This document shows, one piece after another, positions 6,390 through 6,927 of a stretch of DNA of 6,927 bases. Both the position numbers and the translations under genes were made by a program. Under the pieces are notes generated by a model. The model saw nothing but the letters and a program-made list of their open reading frames with translations. It made no database searches and was not told where the DNA came from. This DNA comes from an uncultured Pseudomonas sp. (lineage in GTDB: Bacteria > Pseudomonadota > Gammaproteobacteria > Pseudomonadales > Pseudomonadaceae), in contig CALMID010000018.1 of assembly GCA_937863915.1 (NCBI GenBank), positions 1-6,927 of the forward strand. The letters run 5' to 3'. The first letter of the stretch is position 1. Each line of letters begins with the position of its first letter.

Positions 6390-6419
6390 ATTGTAGTGGC
6401 GGCCGGGGCATGGACTCCA
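6390..6419 (-). promoter_or_regulatory. Possible yaaA promoter
   Basis: On the minus strand a good -10 hexamer TACAAT (6395-6390) lies 27 bases before the yaaA start. A weak -35, TGGAGT (6419-6414), stands 18 bases further upstream. A poor -35 would fit a promoter that needs an activator; an OxyR-like core is directly adjacent. Confidence 0.45.
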
Positions 6420-6420
6420 C

Positions 6421-6435
6421 CTATGACGCGGATAG
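6421..6435. promoter_or_regulatory. OxyR-like CTAT-N7-ATAG core
   Basis: CTATGACGCGGATAG matches the central half of the OxyR consensus (ATAG-N7-CTAT-N7-ATAG-N7-CTAT). The left outer element would be ATGG at 6410-6413 (three of four), and the right outer element is absent. It abuts the weak yaaA -35. YaaA is an OxyR target in E. coli, so position and gene agree, but the match is partial. Confidence 0.35.
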
Positions 6436-6446
6436 CCGGTCCGGGC

Positions 6447-6477
6447 TTGACCTTGCCACGGTGGCAAGGCACAAGCT
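6447..6477 (+). promoter_or_regulatory. MerR/CueR-type operator and promoter
   Basis: A perfect palindrome, CCTTGCCAC-G-GTGGCAAGG (6451-6469), begins in the last bases of a -35 hexamer TTGACC (6447-6452). The best -10, CAAGCT (6472-6477), is poor and stands 19 bases away. An over-long 19-base spacer filled by a dyad is the hallmark of promoters switched by MerR-family metal regulators. The half-site ACCTTGCC resembles CueR/HmrR operators. It ends 28 bases before the CDF start. No merR-type gene is in the window. Confidence 0.72.
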
Positions 6478-6505
6478 CTGCGCATCCGTATTCCGAGGAG
6501 TTTCC

Positions 6506-6927
6506 ATGAGCGCCTGCAATCATCAGCAATGGCAGTCTTCCCATCATTTCCGCCCGGTGGCCCGCACAGCCGAACGCCAGGCCTGGCTGGTGGTGGCACT
6601 GACGGGGCTGACCATGCTGGTCGAGATCCTGGCCGGCTACTGGTTCAACTCCATGGCCCTGCTGGCCGATGGCTGGCACATGGCCTCCCATATGGTGGCG
6701 ATCGGCCTGGCGGCCCTGGCATATGCCTTCGCCCGGCGCCATGCCAATGACCAGCGCTATGCCTTCGGCACCTGGAAGGTCGAGGTGCTTGCCGGCTTTG
6801 CCAGCGCGGTGCTGCTGGCCGTGGTGGTTGCTCTGATGGCGTTCGAGTCGATTCTGCGCCTGTGGCAGCCGGCCGAGATTGGTTTCGATCAGGCCCTGTG
6901 GGTGGCAGTCATCGGTCTGCTGGTCAA
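6506..6927 (+). CDS. dmeF: CDF metal exporter, DmeF-like (5' part)
   Basis: This is the N-terminal 140 residues of a cation diffusion facilitator, an inner-membrane proton-coupled exporter of divalent metals. The frame is open to the window edge; a full protein should be about 300-330 residues. The short cytoplasmic N terminus has Cys and His (C4, H6, H13, H14). The first helix spans about 27-46. The second carries the metal site in [20 protein letters not shown] (49-68), with D55, H58 and H62. [20 protein letters not shown] (85-104) is the conserved loop and third helix. DGWHxxSH instead of the HxxxD of CzcD/ZitB proteins is the pattern I associate with the DmeF group (cobalt/nickel efflux), so metal choice is family-based inference. 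ATG 6506 follows GAGGAG (6495-6500). A MerR-type operator directly upstream predicts metal-induced expression. Confidence 0.88.
   Translation, partial: MSACNHQQWQSSHHFRPVARTAERQAWLVVALTGLTMLVEILAGYWFNSMALLADGWHMASHMVAIGLAALAYAFARRHANDQRYAFGTWKVEVLAGFASAVLLAVVVALMAFESILRLWQPAEIGFDQALWVAVIGLLV

Noticed and set aside
6363..6599. Extended yaaA start
   Set aside because: It would overlap the regulatory region and the CDF start. The family begins [10 protein letters not shown], with a good ribosome site before 6362.

Overview
The window is GC-rich gammaproteobacterial chromosome with strong G/C third-position codon use. The gene set and the order ackA - slyD - glutathione peroxidase point to Pseudomonas sensu lato; from memory this order resembles the P. 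aeruginosa PA0836-PA0838 region (established knowledge, not checked here). I see no IS element, prophage, CRISPR array, tRNA or rRNA. Eight protein genes are complete or nearly complete. The acetate kinase gene loses its 3' end at the left edge, and the cation transporter gene runs off the right edge. No stretch longer than 300 bases lacks a gene.

Left part (1-2361): ackA and a small DUF3565 gene lie on the minus strand with touching stop and start codons. They are divergent from a SlyD-type FKBP prolyl isomerase with a His-rich tail, which ends at a good intrinsic terminator. A cysteine glutathione peroxidase follows. The ackA frame stops about 65-70 codons early, where the sequence ceases to resemble the family.

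Middle part (2341-5582): an AraC-family regulator is convergent with the peroxidase gene, and both stop codons lie in the arms of one 21-base palindrome. The regulator is divergent from an EamA/DMT transporter, and the 139-base gap between them carries repeated TGCAAG-like elements, a plausible operator. Convergent with the transporter, and overlapping it by 13 bases, is a two-gene minus-strand unit: a short-chain dehydrogenase followed, through an ATGA overlap, by a small four-helix membrane protein of unknown function.

Right part (5583-6927): yaaA (peroxide stress, iron control) is divergent from a DmeF-like cation diffusion facilitator. Their 143-base gap is the most informative regulatory stretch in the window. 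It holds an OxyR-like CTAT-N7-ATAG core next to a possible yaaA promoter, and a perfect 19-base palindrome of MerR/CueR type inside a 19-base promoter spacer in front of the transporter gene.

The recurring themes are oxidative stress (glutathione peroxidase, YaaA) and metal handling (the SlyD tail, the CDF exporter). I found no convincing evidence of a wholly new system. The best leads are the regulatory sites at 6421-6477, the broken end of ackA, and the dehydrogenase/membrane-protein pair.
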